NCBI GenBank assembly: GCA_013388795.1
Contig: JACAEP010000128.1
Coordinates: 1-33,552 of the forward strand
Reading direction: 5' to 3'
Length of the DNA: 33,552 nucleotides
Source: Chloroflexota bacterium
GTDB taxonomy: Bacteria > Chloroflexota > Anaerolineae > Anaerolineales > Villigracilaceae
Each line of letters opens with the position of its first letter. Position 1 is the stretch's first letter. The notes under the pieces are model-generated. The model did no database searches and had not been told where the DNA came from. It worked only from the letters and a program-made list of their open reading frames with translations. Positions 21,789 through 30,071 of this stretch are shown here, one piece after another. Position numbers and translations under genes: made by a program.

Positions 21789-24310
21789 TGACAGATATGA
21801 TCACATGTCCTCTATGCGGCATCGAAAACCCGCCTGGACAAAAAATTTGTATTCGCTGTCAGACCCCGCTCTCAATGGACGCATCTTTCCAGCCCGGTCA
21901 GGCTCCCAACCGAAAAGACACAGGCGAGCTGGAACCGCTCCTGCCACAATGGTTAAGGGAAGCGCGTGAGATCGCGCGCGAATCAGAAACAAATAAACCG
22001 CCCGAACCGCACACGCCGCTTTCGCCTTCCGCCTCAAACATGGACTTGTTGGCGGGTTTGCAATCTCAGTCAGGAGATGAGGCTGAAGAGGAAATTCCCG
22101 ACTGGCTTGCCAGCATCACCGGCACAGCCGCACCCAAGCCGAAACCCGAAGAAACAGAAACCGGCGAAGTCCGCTGGGTGGAAGCCGGAAAACGCGCTGA
22201 CTTTCAACAAACCGAAACTGGTAATGACGAAATGCCGCCCTGGCTGGCTGGAATTCAGCCCGCCTCTGCCGGTGCAGAGGACAAAGATGAACTAAGCGAT
22301 TGGTTCCGAAAATCGGGCGAAGAAGCCGTCACCTTCGAGACGCCTTCTTCACAACCCTCTGCTGATGGTTCGCCTTTTTCTCCTCTGGCCTCTTCGCCAG
22401 ATGACACCCCCGATTGGCTCAAACAAATGTCCGCTGATGCGGGTGAAAAACAACCAGAACAACCGGTTGCTGCTCCATTTGAGTCCTCCGATTGGTTCAG
22501 CCAGCCTTCCGAGCCGCGGTCCTCCCAGTCCCTCGATTTTTCATCTGAGACACCCGATTGGTTGAAACAAATCCAAACGGATGCCAACGCTGCGCCTTCG
22601 TCGCAGGCTATTGGGTCAGAGCGTGAGATACCGGGATGGCTAGGGCAGGAAGTTCCAGCCGATTCCAATATTCCGGCGCAGCCCCCCGCCTCCGAACCTT
22701 TGAGCGAAACGCCAGATTGGCTGGCAGGTTTGGTCGCCGAGTCGGCTTCTGTTGCTGAAGCCGCTCCGGCTGAGTCTGAAGCGCTTGTGTCCGAGGATGA
22801 AGTTCCCTCCTGGCTAAAGCCAGAATCGGATAAATCCTCCAACAACGTTACACCGTCCTGGCTGCAAAGTGAAAGCAATACGGCGGAACAACCTCAGGCA
22901 AGCGGCGAATTGTTTAACGACCTGCCCGATTGGTTGAAATCTGCCGCGCCGCCACCTTCACCATTGGATAAACCGGAAAAAGCGGCTGAAATGCCCCCTG
23001 CGGAACCCGCCAAGGCCATGCCGTTTGAAACGGTCCCGGCGTTTGCAGAGGGCGACTTGCCTGCCGGGGGCAATGCCTTCCTCACCGAAATGCCCGACTG
23101 GCTTTCAAATGCCATAGAAACTCCGCTTTCTGCTGGCATTGTGCCGGAACCGATTACAAGTTCCGACGCGCTTGCGCCGAACGTGTTGCCTTCATGGGTG
23201 GAAGCCATGCGCCCCTCCGATCAGGGCATGGCAAACATTCTAGCGACGGCAAACGACCAACCCTTGGAATCTCAAGGCGCGTTGGCTGGCTTGCAGGGCG
23301 TATTACCTGCCGGCGTTGGGTTTACCCCCACCAGCAAGCCAAAAGCATATTCCATCAAAATCAATACCAGTGAAGAGCAGTTAAAACACGCCGCAATTCT
23401 CGAACAAATCCTGGCCGCAGAAACCGCGCCTGTTACGATCTCTTCAGAAAAATCATTAGGCGCTTCCCGCATCCTGCGCTGGGCGCTGGCTTTCATCCTT
23501 TTGGCGGTTGCATTTGGCACAGCCTTTATACGCAGCCCGTTCTTCTCTACGCCGGTGGCAATTCCCAACGAACTGAACTATGCAGTTGCTGTTGCGCAAG
23601 CCATCCCGGCAGATGCGCCTGTGCTTGTGGCGGTGGATTATGAACCCTCTCGCGCCGGGGAAATGGAAGCCGCTGCCGCCCCCCTGTTGGACAACCTGTT
23701 ACTGATCAAACACCCGCGCCTGACCTTTGTTGCCAGCAATGAAGCAGGCTCGATCCTTGCAGAACGCCTCATCGCTGGACCTCTGGCTGTTCACAACTAC
23801 CAAAGCGGAGTCACCTACTTGAACCTAGGCTACCTGCCCGGCGGGCAATTGGGCATCCGTGCGTTTGCTCAAAACCCGTCAGCCACTGCTCCGTTGGATA
23901 TCAACGGGCAAACCGGATGGGCATCTGCGCCGCTGCAAGGCGTAACTTCCCTGAGCGAGTTTGCCGCCATCCTGCTCATTACCGATACTGCCAATGCCGC
24001 CCGCGCCTGGATCGAACAGACTCAATCGGTGCGGGGGGGCATTCCCATCCTGGTGGTTTCCAGCGCGCAATCTACGCCCATGATCCAACCGTATTATGAA
24101 TCTGGACAGGTGAATGGCATTGTCTCTGGTTTATATGGCGGCGCGCTTTACGAACAACGTTTCAACAATGGACGTCCGGGTACTGCGCGAGCATATTGGG
24201 ACGCCTACAGCGTTGGCATGCTGGCTGCCGCGGTTTTCTTGCTGGGCGGCGGCTTGATCAATCTTGGGCTGGGTCTGCGCGACCGTTCTGCCGGAAAAGC
24301 GGGAAAATAA
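21788..24310 (+). CDS. Zinc-ribbon membrane protein with 14 PDWL-type motifs
   Basis: The 840-residue protein starts with a zinc ribbon (Cys7-x2-Cys10, Cys21-x2-Cys24). Residues 50-480 are low-complexity, rich in Pro, Ser, Glu and Ala, and probably disordered. Within them a (P/S)x-W-(L/F/V) motif recurs with Trp at 55, 106, 152, 172, 210, 236, 258, 284, 311, 342, 358, 382, 438 and 470. Typical forms are TPDWLKQ, IPDWLAS and MPDWLSN. A span at about 562-582 leads to an extracytoplasmic domain (about 590-800) with LVAVDYEPSRAGEMEAAAAPLL and ILLITDTANAARAWIEQTQ, then a second span at about 808-828 and a basic tail. The cytoplasmic N part would display many short binding motifs. Function unknown. 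TAATG overlap at the start. Confidence 0.85.
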   Translation: MTDMITCPLCGIENPPGQKICIRCQTPLSMDASFQPGQAPNRKDTGELEPLLPQWLREAREIARESETNKPPEPHTPLSPSASNMDLLAGLQSQSGDEAEEEIPDWLASITGTAAPKPKPEETETGEVRWVEAGKRADFQQTETGNDEMPPWLAGIQPASAGAEDKDELSDWFRKSGEEAVTFETPSSQPSADGSPFSPLASSPDDTPDWLKQMSADAGEKQPEQPVAAPFESSDWFSQPSEPRSSQSLDFSSETPDWLKQIQTDANAAPSSQAIGSEREIPGWLGQEVPADSNIPAQPPASEPLSETPDWLAGLVAESASVAEAAPAESEALVSEDEVPSWLKPESDKSSNNVTPSWLQSESNTAEQPQASGELFNDLPDWLKSAAPPPSPLDKPEKAAEMPPAEPAKAMPFETVPAFAEGDLPAGGNAFLTEMPDWLSNAIETPLSAGIVPEPITSSDALAPNVLPSWVEAMRPSDQGMANILATANDQPLESQGALAGLQGVLPAGVGFTPTSKPKAYSIKINTSEEQLKHAAILEQILAAETAPVTISSEKSLGASRILRWALAFILLAVAFGTAFIRSPFFSTPVAIPNELNYAVAVAQAIPADAPVLVAVDYEPSRAGEMEAAAAPLLDNLLLIKHPRLTFVASNEAGSILAERLIAGPLAVHNYQSGVTYLNLGYLPGGQLGIRAFAQNPSATAPLDINGQTGWASAPLQGVTSLSEFAAILLITDTANAARAWIEQTQSVRGGIPILVVSSAQSTPMIQPYYESGQVNGIVSGLYGGALYEQRFNNGRPGTARAYWDAYSVGMLAAAVFLLGGGLINLGLGLRDRSAGKAGK

Positions 24311-24311
24311 T

Positions 24312-25016
24312 ATGCCTGTTTCCCTCGACCTCATCACCGGCGCATTGAGTTTCTTATTCACCATCCTCATTCTCAGTTATTTGATCGGGGATAATCCGCT
24401 TTTCAAAATCGCCGTTTATTTGTTCGTGGGCGTGGCTTCGGGATATGTTGCTGTGGTGATCTTTTGGCAGGCGCTTTATCCGAAACTTTTCCTGCCGCTG
24501 TGGCAGGTTGCACTCACCGCAGATATCAACCGTGGGCTTTTCCTGCTTGCGCCCCTGTTAGGCTCGCTTTTGCTATTGTTCAAATTATTTCCCGGTTCTT
24601 CAGGGGCTGCACGGATCGTGATGGCGTTCCTGGTTGGGGCTGGGGCTGCTGTGACGATTGCCGGGGCGTTATCCGGCACTCTGATCCCCCAGGTGAATGC
24701 CACCATCAACTTCTTCGACATGCGCTCTGCTGCGGCACGAAACATCAGCGCCTTTGAAGCGCTCGGTAATGGCGCCATCCTGCTTTTGGGGCTGGTCACC
24801 TCGCTGGCATACTTTCACTTCGGCGCGCGACAGAGGCCGGATGGCTCTGCAAAACGTTTTGGCTTGATCGAATGGATCGCATGGCTTGGGCGTATATTCA
24901 TTGGCATCACCCTGGGTGTGATCTTTGCCGGCGTATACGCCGCCGCGCTGACCGCCCTGATCGAACGCATCTCTTCGCTTGTTAACTTCATCCGCGTATT
25001 ATTTGGAATTCCCTAG
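24312..25016 (+). CDS. Polytopic membrane protein of the operon, 234 aa
   Basis: The start ATG 24312 follows the previous stop by one base; the 16 extra residues from ATG 24264 would overlap the upstream gene. Spans are predicted at about 8-25, 31-51, 76-94, 104-126, 150-170 and 192-222. The charged loop GARQRPDGSAKRFGL lies between the last ones and is probably cytoplasmic. No family motif is visible. It resembles the 204-residue gene product in its small loops and coupling, so the two may be paired subunits. Confidence 0.8.
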   Translation: MPVSLDLITGALSFLFTILILSYLIGDNPLFKIAVYLFVGVASGYVAVVIFWQALYPKLFLPLWQVALTADINRGLFLLAPLLGSLLLLFKLFPGSSGAARIVMAFLVGAGAAVTIAGALSGTLIPQVNATINFFDMRSAAARNISAFEALGNGAILLLGLVTSLAYFHFGARQRPDGSAKRFGLIEWIAWLGRIFIGITLGVIFAGVYAAALTALIERISSLVNFIRVLFGIP

Positions 25017-25021
25017 GTCTT

Positions 25022-26782
25022 ATGCCCACTTCATTGGTCACTGGTAACTCCCTGCTTGCCATCGACGTTGGCGCGGCAAATACGCGCGCTGTGCTTTTCG
25101 ATGTGATCGAAGGTGAATATCGCTTTGTAGCAGCGGGTGTTGCGCCCAGTACAGCCGAGGCTCCCTTCAAAGATGTGTTGGAAGGGGCGCGCAATGCCAT
25201 TCAAACCCTGCAGAACATTCTTAAGAAAAATCTGCTGGATGGATCGCGCAACCTCATTACCCCAGGCCAGCCAGACGGATCCGGCGTGGATGCGCTGGTA
25301 GTCACCCTCTCTGCAGGTTCAGCGGTCAGAACCCTCGTTGTAGGACTTCTCAAAGATGTTTCGCTTGAAAGCGCCCGCCGTCTCACTGAGTCGACCTATG
25401 CCCGTATTGTCGATACCATCAGCCTCGGAGATGCGCGCAAGCCTGAGCAGAAAATTGACAGCATCCTGCGCACCCGCCCCGAGATGGTCATCATAGCCGG
25501 CGGCACGAATGGAGGCGCTTCACGCTCGATTCAGCGGCTGCTCGAAACCATCGGGCTTGCCAGCTACCTTATGCCGGATGAAAAACGCCCAGCCTTTCTT
25601 TTTGCAGGCAATAACAAACTGGTTGATGAATTCAAATCGCTCATTGGTTCGCTTTCATCCACTTTGCATTTCAGCCCGAATATCCGCCCTTCTCTTGAAA
25701 CGGAAGATATTGACCCTGCCGAGTTGGAACTGGCGCAGATGTTCATTACCATCCGCAAGAAACAACTCAAAGGATTGGACGCGCTCGACCAATGGGCGGG
25801 CGGTCATACCTTGCCCACCGCCTACGCCACCGGGCGTATGGTGCGCTTCCTTTCAAAAGTCTACGGCTCACAAAAGGGGTTGTTGAGCGTGGATTTGGGC
25901 GCTTCTTCGGCAGTGATCGCCGCAGGGTTCAAGAACAAGTCTGTGTTGAAGGCATTCCCGCAATTCGGTCTTGGGGAGAACCTGCCAAGTTTGCTTAACC
26001 ACGCCAAGCTCGAAGATATTTTACGCTGGTCTTCGCTCGATATTCCTGCCAGCGTGATCCTTGATTATTTGCACCAGAAATCATTCCACCCTTCTGCAAT
26101 CCCGGCAACTGCTGAAGAATTTGTTATTGCACAATCGGTTGCAAAGCAGGCTTTGTATCTTGCCATGCAAACCGCCCGCTGCGATTTCCCAAGGGAGGCT
26201 GCCTTCATTAAGCCGACTCTTGCCCCGCTCTTTGATCCCATCATTGCAGGCGGCGCCGCCCTCAGTGACGCCTCGCGCCCCGGTCAGAGCCTATACCTGT
26301 TGCTCGACTCGGTGCAACCCGTGGGCATTACCACAGTCATTCTTGACCAGAACAACCTCATGCCCATGCTTGGCGCCGCCGCCACGCAAAACAACATCCT
26401 GCCGGTGCAAGTTCTTGAAACGGGAGCATTTCTCAGTGTGGGGACGGTCGTTTCTCCGGTTGTTTCAGCAAAATACGGCGCCTCGATCTTAAAAGCGAAA
26501 GTTACCTACGAGAGTGGCGCCGAAGCTGCCGTGGATTTGAAGTATGGCTTCCTTGAAACCCTTCCGCTTGGAAATGGCGAGGTGGGCAAACTTTCCATAC
26601 AGGTTGCGCGCGGCGTGGACATTGGCTTTGGTCCTGGCCGCGGTGTTAAGGGAGTGTCCATTACAGGCGGAGCGTTGGGAGTTGTCTTCGATGGGCGTGG
26701 ACGCCCGCTGGACCTGCCTTCGGACCCGGTCCGCCGGCGCGAACTTATCAAAAAATGGAACTGGTCGCTGGGAGGCGGATAA
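25022..26782 (+). CDS. MutL-like ASKHA-fold ATPase (glutamate mutase L family)
   Basis: The 586-residue protein has two actin/Hsp70-type phosphate motifs: LLAIDVGAANTRAVLFD near residue 12 and LLSVDLGASSAVIAAG near 288, plus an adenosine-type loop ILRTRPEMVIIAGGTNGGASRSIQ near 148 and a Gly-rich FDPIIAGGAALSDASRPGQSL near 400. This is the pattern of the MutL family named from clostridial glutamate mutase operons, which reactivates or chaperones the cobalamin enzyme. No mutS or mutE gene lies nearby. Here it follows membrane genes by 5 bases. The C-terminal region (about 450-586) is beta-rich and Gly-rich, with GFGPGRGVKGVSITGGALG. An ATP-driven role in the operon is the simplest inference. 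Confidence 0.85.
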   Translation: MPTSLVTGNSLLAIDVGAANTRAVLFDVIEGEYRFVAAGVAPSTAEAPFKDVLEGARNAIQTLQNILKKNLLDGSRNLITPGQPDGSGVDALVVTLSAGSAVRTLVVGLLKDVSLESARRLTESTYARIVDTISLGDARKPEQKIDSILRTRPEMVIIAGGTNGGASRSIQRLLETIGLASYLMPDEKRPAFLFAGNNKLVDEFKSLIGSLSSTLHFSPNIRPSLETEDIDPAELELAQMFITIRKKQLKGLDALDQWAGGHTLPTAYATGRMVRFLSKVYGSQKGLLSVDLGASSAVIAAGFKNKSVLKAFPQFGLGENLPSLLNHAKLEDILRWSSLDIPASVILDYLHQKSFHPSAIPATAEEFVIAQSVAKQALYLAMQTARCDFPREAAFIKPTLAPLFDPIIAGGAALSDASRPGQSLYLLLDSVQPVGITTVILDQNNLMPMLGAAATQNNILPVQVLETGAFLSVGTVVSPVVSAKYGASILKAKVTYESGAEAAVDLKYGFLETLPLGNGEVGKLSIQVARGVDIGFGPGRGVKGVSITGGALGVVFDGRGRPLDLPSDPVRRRELIKKWNWSLGGG

Positions 26783-26785
26783 CCC

Positions 26786-27841
26786 ATGCTTGCGCCTGTG
26801 TATCATGTCAATGGTTTAACCACCATCATCCGCGAACGATTGCTGCCGGTTTCAGGGAATGTGCTTGCGCGTGTGCAACAAAAGGTGACAGCCTCAGAAG
26901 TGGTCGCAGAAACGCGCTGGGCGCGTGAACATGTCCTTTTGGATGTGGCGCGTGAGTTGGGTGTCTCCCCTGCGATGGCAGATAAACTCATTCAATGCAA
27001 GATGGATGATGAGTTGACCCAAGGCGCTGAGATCGCTTTGGGTCGCGGCCTCTTCCCGCGCTCAGTGCGCGCGCCGCGCGCCGGGCGGGTGGTGGTTGTC
27101 GGCGGAGGACAAGTCCTGTTGGAAGTAGGCGAGTCCAAGGTCGAGTTAAGAGCCGGTATTCCCGGAACGGTCATCCAGGTGATTCCGAATCGCGGTGTTG
27201 TCATCCAAACCTCCGGCGGCTTGATTCAAGGGATGTGGGGCAATGGCCGCACAGATGCCGGGACATTAGTGAGTTTGATGGATGCTCCAGACAGCATCCT
27301 CACCCCGGGACGCTTGGATGTCAGTTTGCGCGGCTTTATCATTCTGGGCGGCATGGTCAAAACGGCTGAGACCTTGCAGATGGCGGCTGACCTGCCAGCG
27401 CGCGGATTGATCCTTTCGAGTTTGAATCCTGCCTTGTTACCAAAGGCGCGTGAGTTGAAATTGCCGATCCTCCTTACGGATGGAATCGGTTCGCTGCCCA
27501 TGAATTCCGCAGCCTATCGCCTGCTCAGCACAAACGCCAAACGGGATGTGGCTCTCAATGCGGAAGTCTATGACCGTTACACGGGTTCGCGCCCGGAGAT
27601 CATCGTTCCCCTGCCGGTCACTTCTGAACAACCGCTTCCTGCTGAGTACATAACCTTTGCCCCCGGCGCGCAAGTGCGAATGCGCCGCCCGCCTGCAATG
27701 GGGATGATCGGTTCCATCGTTTCCATCAAACCCGGTTTGACCGTCCTGCCAAGTGGGCTGCGCGCTCAGGCAGCGGAAGTCAAACTCGAAAACAATGAGA
27801 CGGTTCTCGCGCCCCTCATAAACCTGGAAGTTGTGGGATAA
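26786..27841 (+). CDS. Beta-rich protein of the operon, 351 aa
   Basis: The ATG follows the MutL-like stop by 3 bases. Residues 20-110 have the look of a barrel-sandwich or lipoyl-like insert: VLARVQQKVTASEVVAET, then PRSVRAPRAGRVVVVGGGQVLLEV. Residues 118-135 (VELRAGIPGTVIQVIPNRGVVI) and 305-325 (PPAMGMIGSIVSIKPGLTVL) resemble KOW-type turns. A Rossmann-like alpha/beta segment lies at about 170-260 (GFIILGGMVKTAETLQMAADLPARGLILSS). No membrane span. I do not recognise a named family. Such domains often connect membrane complexes to ATPases, but that is inference from position only. Confidence 0.8.
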   Translation: MLAPVYHVNGLTTIIRERLLPVSGNVLARVQQKVTASEVVAETRWAREHVLLDVARELGVSPAMADKLIQCKMDDELTQGAEIALGRGLFPRSVRAPRAGRVVVVGGGQVLLEVGESKVELRAGIPGTVIQVIPNRGVVIQTSGGLIQGMWGNGRTDAGTLVSLMDAPDSILTPGRLDVSLRGFIILGGMVKTAETLQMAADLPARGLILSSLNPALLPKARELKLPILLTDGIGSLPMNSAAYRLLSTNAKRDVALNAEVYDRYTGSRPEIIVPLPVTSEQPLPAEYITFAPGAQVRMRRPPAMGMIGSIVSIKPGLTVLPSGLRAQAAEVKLENNETVLAPLINLEVVG

Positions 27842-27881
27842 TTATTTACATTGCTCGATAAAATTATCAGGAGAGTGCTTC

Positions 27882-28469
27882 ATGTCTTTTCCAGAAACAA
27901 ATTTTGACGATAATCTGTCCGATGACGGCCAACTGCCCGAAGAGTCTAATAACAATCGAACCTTCCTCATTGCAGCTGGGATCCTCGGCGGCATCATCCT
28001 GATTTCGATGGCCTGTCTCGTAGGGGTGTTTCTCTTTAATCAAAACAATAAGGCTCAGGTTGAATCTCAGAATGCCGCCATCACCCAGACGGTTCAAGCA
28101 AACAACAACTTCATCAACAACGCCTTGACCGCCACTGCCAATGCCGTCATTTTGCCCACCGCCACACAGCCGCCTACGGCTACTGCTGTTGTCGCGCTGG
28201 CTACTGCTACGAGTACGCTGGATCCAAATATCACGCCTGCCAGCGGCACAGTGGTGGCAGGCGGCACGCCCGCCGCGGCCACTGCCACCGTTGGCGCGGC
28301 ATTGACCCAGGCCGCGGTGGCCCAGTTGACCATTGTCCCTACGACCACTGCCCTGCCCAATACCGGCTTTGCGGATGAAGTTGGCATTCCGGGCCTGCTG
28401 CTCATGGCGCTTGCCTTCATCATCGTGATCTTGATGGCGCGGCGTTTACGCTTCGCAACGACCCGATAA
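27882..28469 (+). CDS. LPNTG-anchored, Thr/Ala-rich surface protein
   Basis: The 195-residue protein starts at ATG 27882 with AGGAGA 9 bases upstream; ATG 27831 was rejected. It has an acidic N terminus of about 27 residues, a span at about 29-52 (LIAAGILGGIILISMACLVGVFLF), a Thr/Ala/Pro-rich extracellular stretch (about 85-155), and at the C terminus the sorting signal LPNTG near 159, a hydrophobic span (about 169-186) and a basic tail ARRLRFATTR. This is the layout of a sortase substrate. The sortase at 6670-7581 is the only one seen here. It closes the operon, 40 bases after the previous gene, before a terminator. Confidence 0.85.
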   Translation: MSFPETNFDDNLSDDGQLPEESNNNRTFLIAAGILGGIILISMACLVGVFLFNQNNKAQVESQNAAITQTVQANNNFINNALTATANAVILPTATQPPTATAVVALATATSTLDPNITPASGTVVAGGTPAAATATVGAALTQAAVAQLTIVPTTTALPNTGFADEVGIPGLLLMALAFIIVILMARRLRFATTR

Positions 28470-28489
28470 TTGACCCTGCACCCAAAACA

Positions 28490-28520
28490 AAAACTCACCC
28501 TGAATACCGGGGTGAGTTTT
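28490..28520. terminator. Terminator at the end of the operon
   Basis: AAAACTCACCC (28490-28500) pairs with GGGTGAGTTTT (28510-28520) around a 9-base loop. Both arms end in A or T runs, so it can serve the operon and the convergent phosphohexomutase gene. Confidence 0.85.
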
Positions 28521-28544
28521 GATTTAAGAGCGGCTTGAAAAAAA

Positions 28545-29993
28545 TTAAACAACACTCTCTGCAACGGCCTTGCCGTACCCCAACAAAGCTTTAACCATTT
28601 CTTGAGTGCGCCCTTCCGCATACACGCGCAGAACAGGCTCTGTGCCTGACGGGCGGATTAACAGCCAGGAGTCATCTGCCATGATGTATTTCACGCCGTC
28701 GCGCTGGCTGATCTCGCCGACTTTTTGATCCCCAATCTCAGCTGGGGCATTCTTGGTGAGGAACTCGGTCATCTCCGCTTTTGCAACCGGGCGGCTCAAG
28801 CGCAGATCAACGCGCTCATAATAAGCCGGACCCACATCTGCAAGCAGGTCATCCACCAATTCGCCCAGCGACTTGGCGTAGGCGGCCAACATTTCCACAA
28901 TAAGCAATCCCATAATGGGACCATCCCCTTCAGGAATGTGCCCCTTGAATGAAATCCCACCCGACTCTTCGCCGCCGATGAGCACATCTTCGTTCATCAT
29001 GATATCGGCAATATGGTTAAAGCCCACCGGGGTTTCATGGATCTTGAAGCCGTAGCGTTTGGCAAGCCGATCCAGCATGCGGGTGGTGGATACGGTGCGT
29101 ACGATGGAGCCGCTCATTCCACGCTTCTCAACCAGATATTTCAGCGCAAGCGCCATGATCTTATGCGGGTCTATGAAATTGCCGCGTTCATCCATAGCGC
29201 CAATACGATCCGCATCACCGTCGGTGACGATGCCGAAGTTGCCCAACCCCGAGCTGACTGCGCTTGACAAAGCGCCAAGATATTTTGCAATAGGTTCGGG
29301 GTGAACCCCGCCAAAGCCGGGGTTCATCTCACCGCGGATTTCATGCACTTCACAGCCAGCGCCCTGCAAAAAAGCTTTAATTACGCCGCGCCCTGAGCCA
29401 TACATGGCATCTGCCACAAAGCGCTGGGGATTGTCCGCGATGACATCGGTGTTGATAAGTTTACGCAGGTGCTCGAAGTAGGCTGGCAATGGGTTGAATT
29501 TTTGGATCAACCCTGCCTCGCGCGCCTTCTGAAAGTCCATCAGGTTTGGTCCGCGCGCCTGCTCTTCGTTGTCGTTAATGTAGACTTCCACCCGGCGGCA
29601 TTGCTCGGGCAATGCCGAGCCGCCAAAAGCGCCTTTCAACTTGACGCCATTGTAACGCGGCGCATTATGCGAAGCGGTGATCATGACACCGGCAATGGCG
29701 TTATTGTGTTTGACCGCGTAGGAAATGGCAGGCGTGGGCGAATCAGACTGTGCCAGCAGGACGCTGAATCCGTTTGCCGCCAGAACGCGCGCCACTTCAC
29801 CCGCGAAACGGTCTGAAAGAAAGCGGGTGTCGTAGCCTATCACGATCTTTCTGGCATCGACACTTTCGGATTTATCCCAATGATCCGAAGCGACCGCATC
29901 TGCGATGGCTTGCGAAACCATGCGTAAATTGCTGAAGGTAAAACTATCTGAGATGACGGCGCGCCAGCCGTCGGTTCCAAAATGAATGGGCAT
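28545..29993 (-). CDS. Phosphoglucomutase/phosphomannomutase
   Basis: This family interconverts hexose 1- and 6-phosphates. From ATG 29993, with AGGAG 7 bases upstream, the product has 482 residues. Motifs: FGTDGWRAVISD at the N terminus, the active serine loop ITASHNAPRYNGVK near 98, the metal site DGDADR near 240, the sugar-recognition loop GGEESGGISFKG near 335, and the phosphate-binding loop RPSGTEPVLRVYAEG near 455. Substrate choice between glucose and mannose cannot be decided by eye. A longer start to 30038 runs into the next hairpin and was rejected. It could feed glucose 1-phosphate to GlgC at 18810. Confidence 0.93.
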   Translation of the reverse strand: MPIHFGTDGWRAVISDSFTFSNLRMVSQAIADAVASDHWDKSESVDARKIVIGYDTRFLSDRFAGEVARVLAANGFSVLLAQSDSPTPAISYAVKHNNAIAGVMITASHNAPRYNGVKLKGAFGGSALPEQCRRVEVYINDNEEQARGPNLMDFQKAREAGLIQKFNPLPAYFEHLRKLINTDVIADNPQRFVADAMYGSGRGVIKAFLQGAGCEVHEIRGEMNPGFGGVHPEPIAKYLGALSSAVSSGLGNFGIVTDGDADRIGAMDERGNFIDPHKIMALALKYLVEKRGMSGSIVRTVSTTRMLDRLAKRYGFKIHETPVGFNHIADIMMNEDVLIGGEESGGISFKGHIPEGDGPIMGLLIVEMLAAYAKSLGELVDDLLADVGPAYYERVDLRLSRPVAKAEMTEFLTKNAPAEIGDQKVGEISQRDGVKYIMADDSWLLIRPSGTEPVLRVYAEGRTQEMVKALLGYGKAVAESVV

Positions 29994-30025
29994 TGATTTC
30001 TCCTCGGGTGTGGAACTGCATAAAT

Positions 30026-30058
30026 AGGCGACAGTCACTTTGAATGTGACTGTCGCCT
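30026..30058 (-). terminator. Hairpin after the DUF389 gene
   Basis: AGGCGACAGTCAC (30026-30038) pairs perfectly with GTGACTGTCGCCT (30046-30058), a 13-bp stem with a 7-base loop, followed on the minus strand by ATTTAT. It can end the DUF389 transcript. Its perfect symmetry also fits a dispersed repeat. Confidence 0.7.
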
Positions 30059-30071
30059 GATACTTAAGAAG

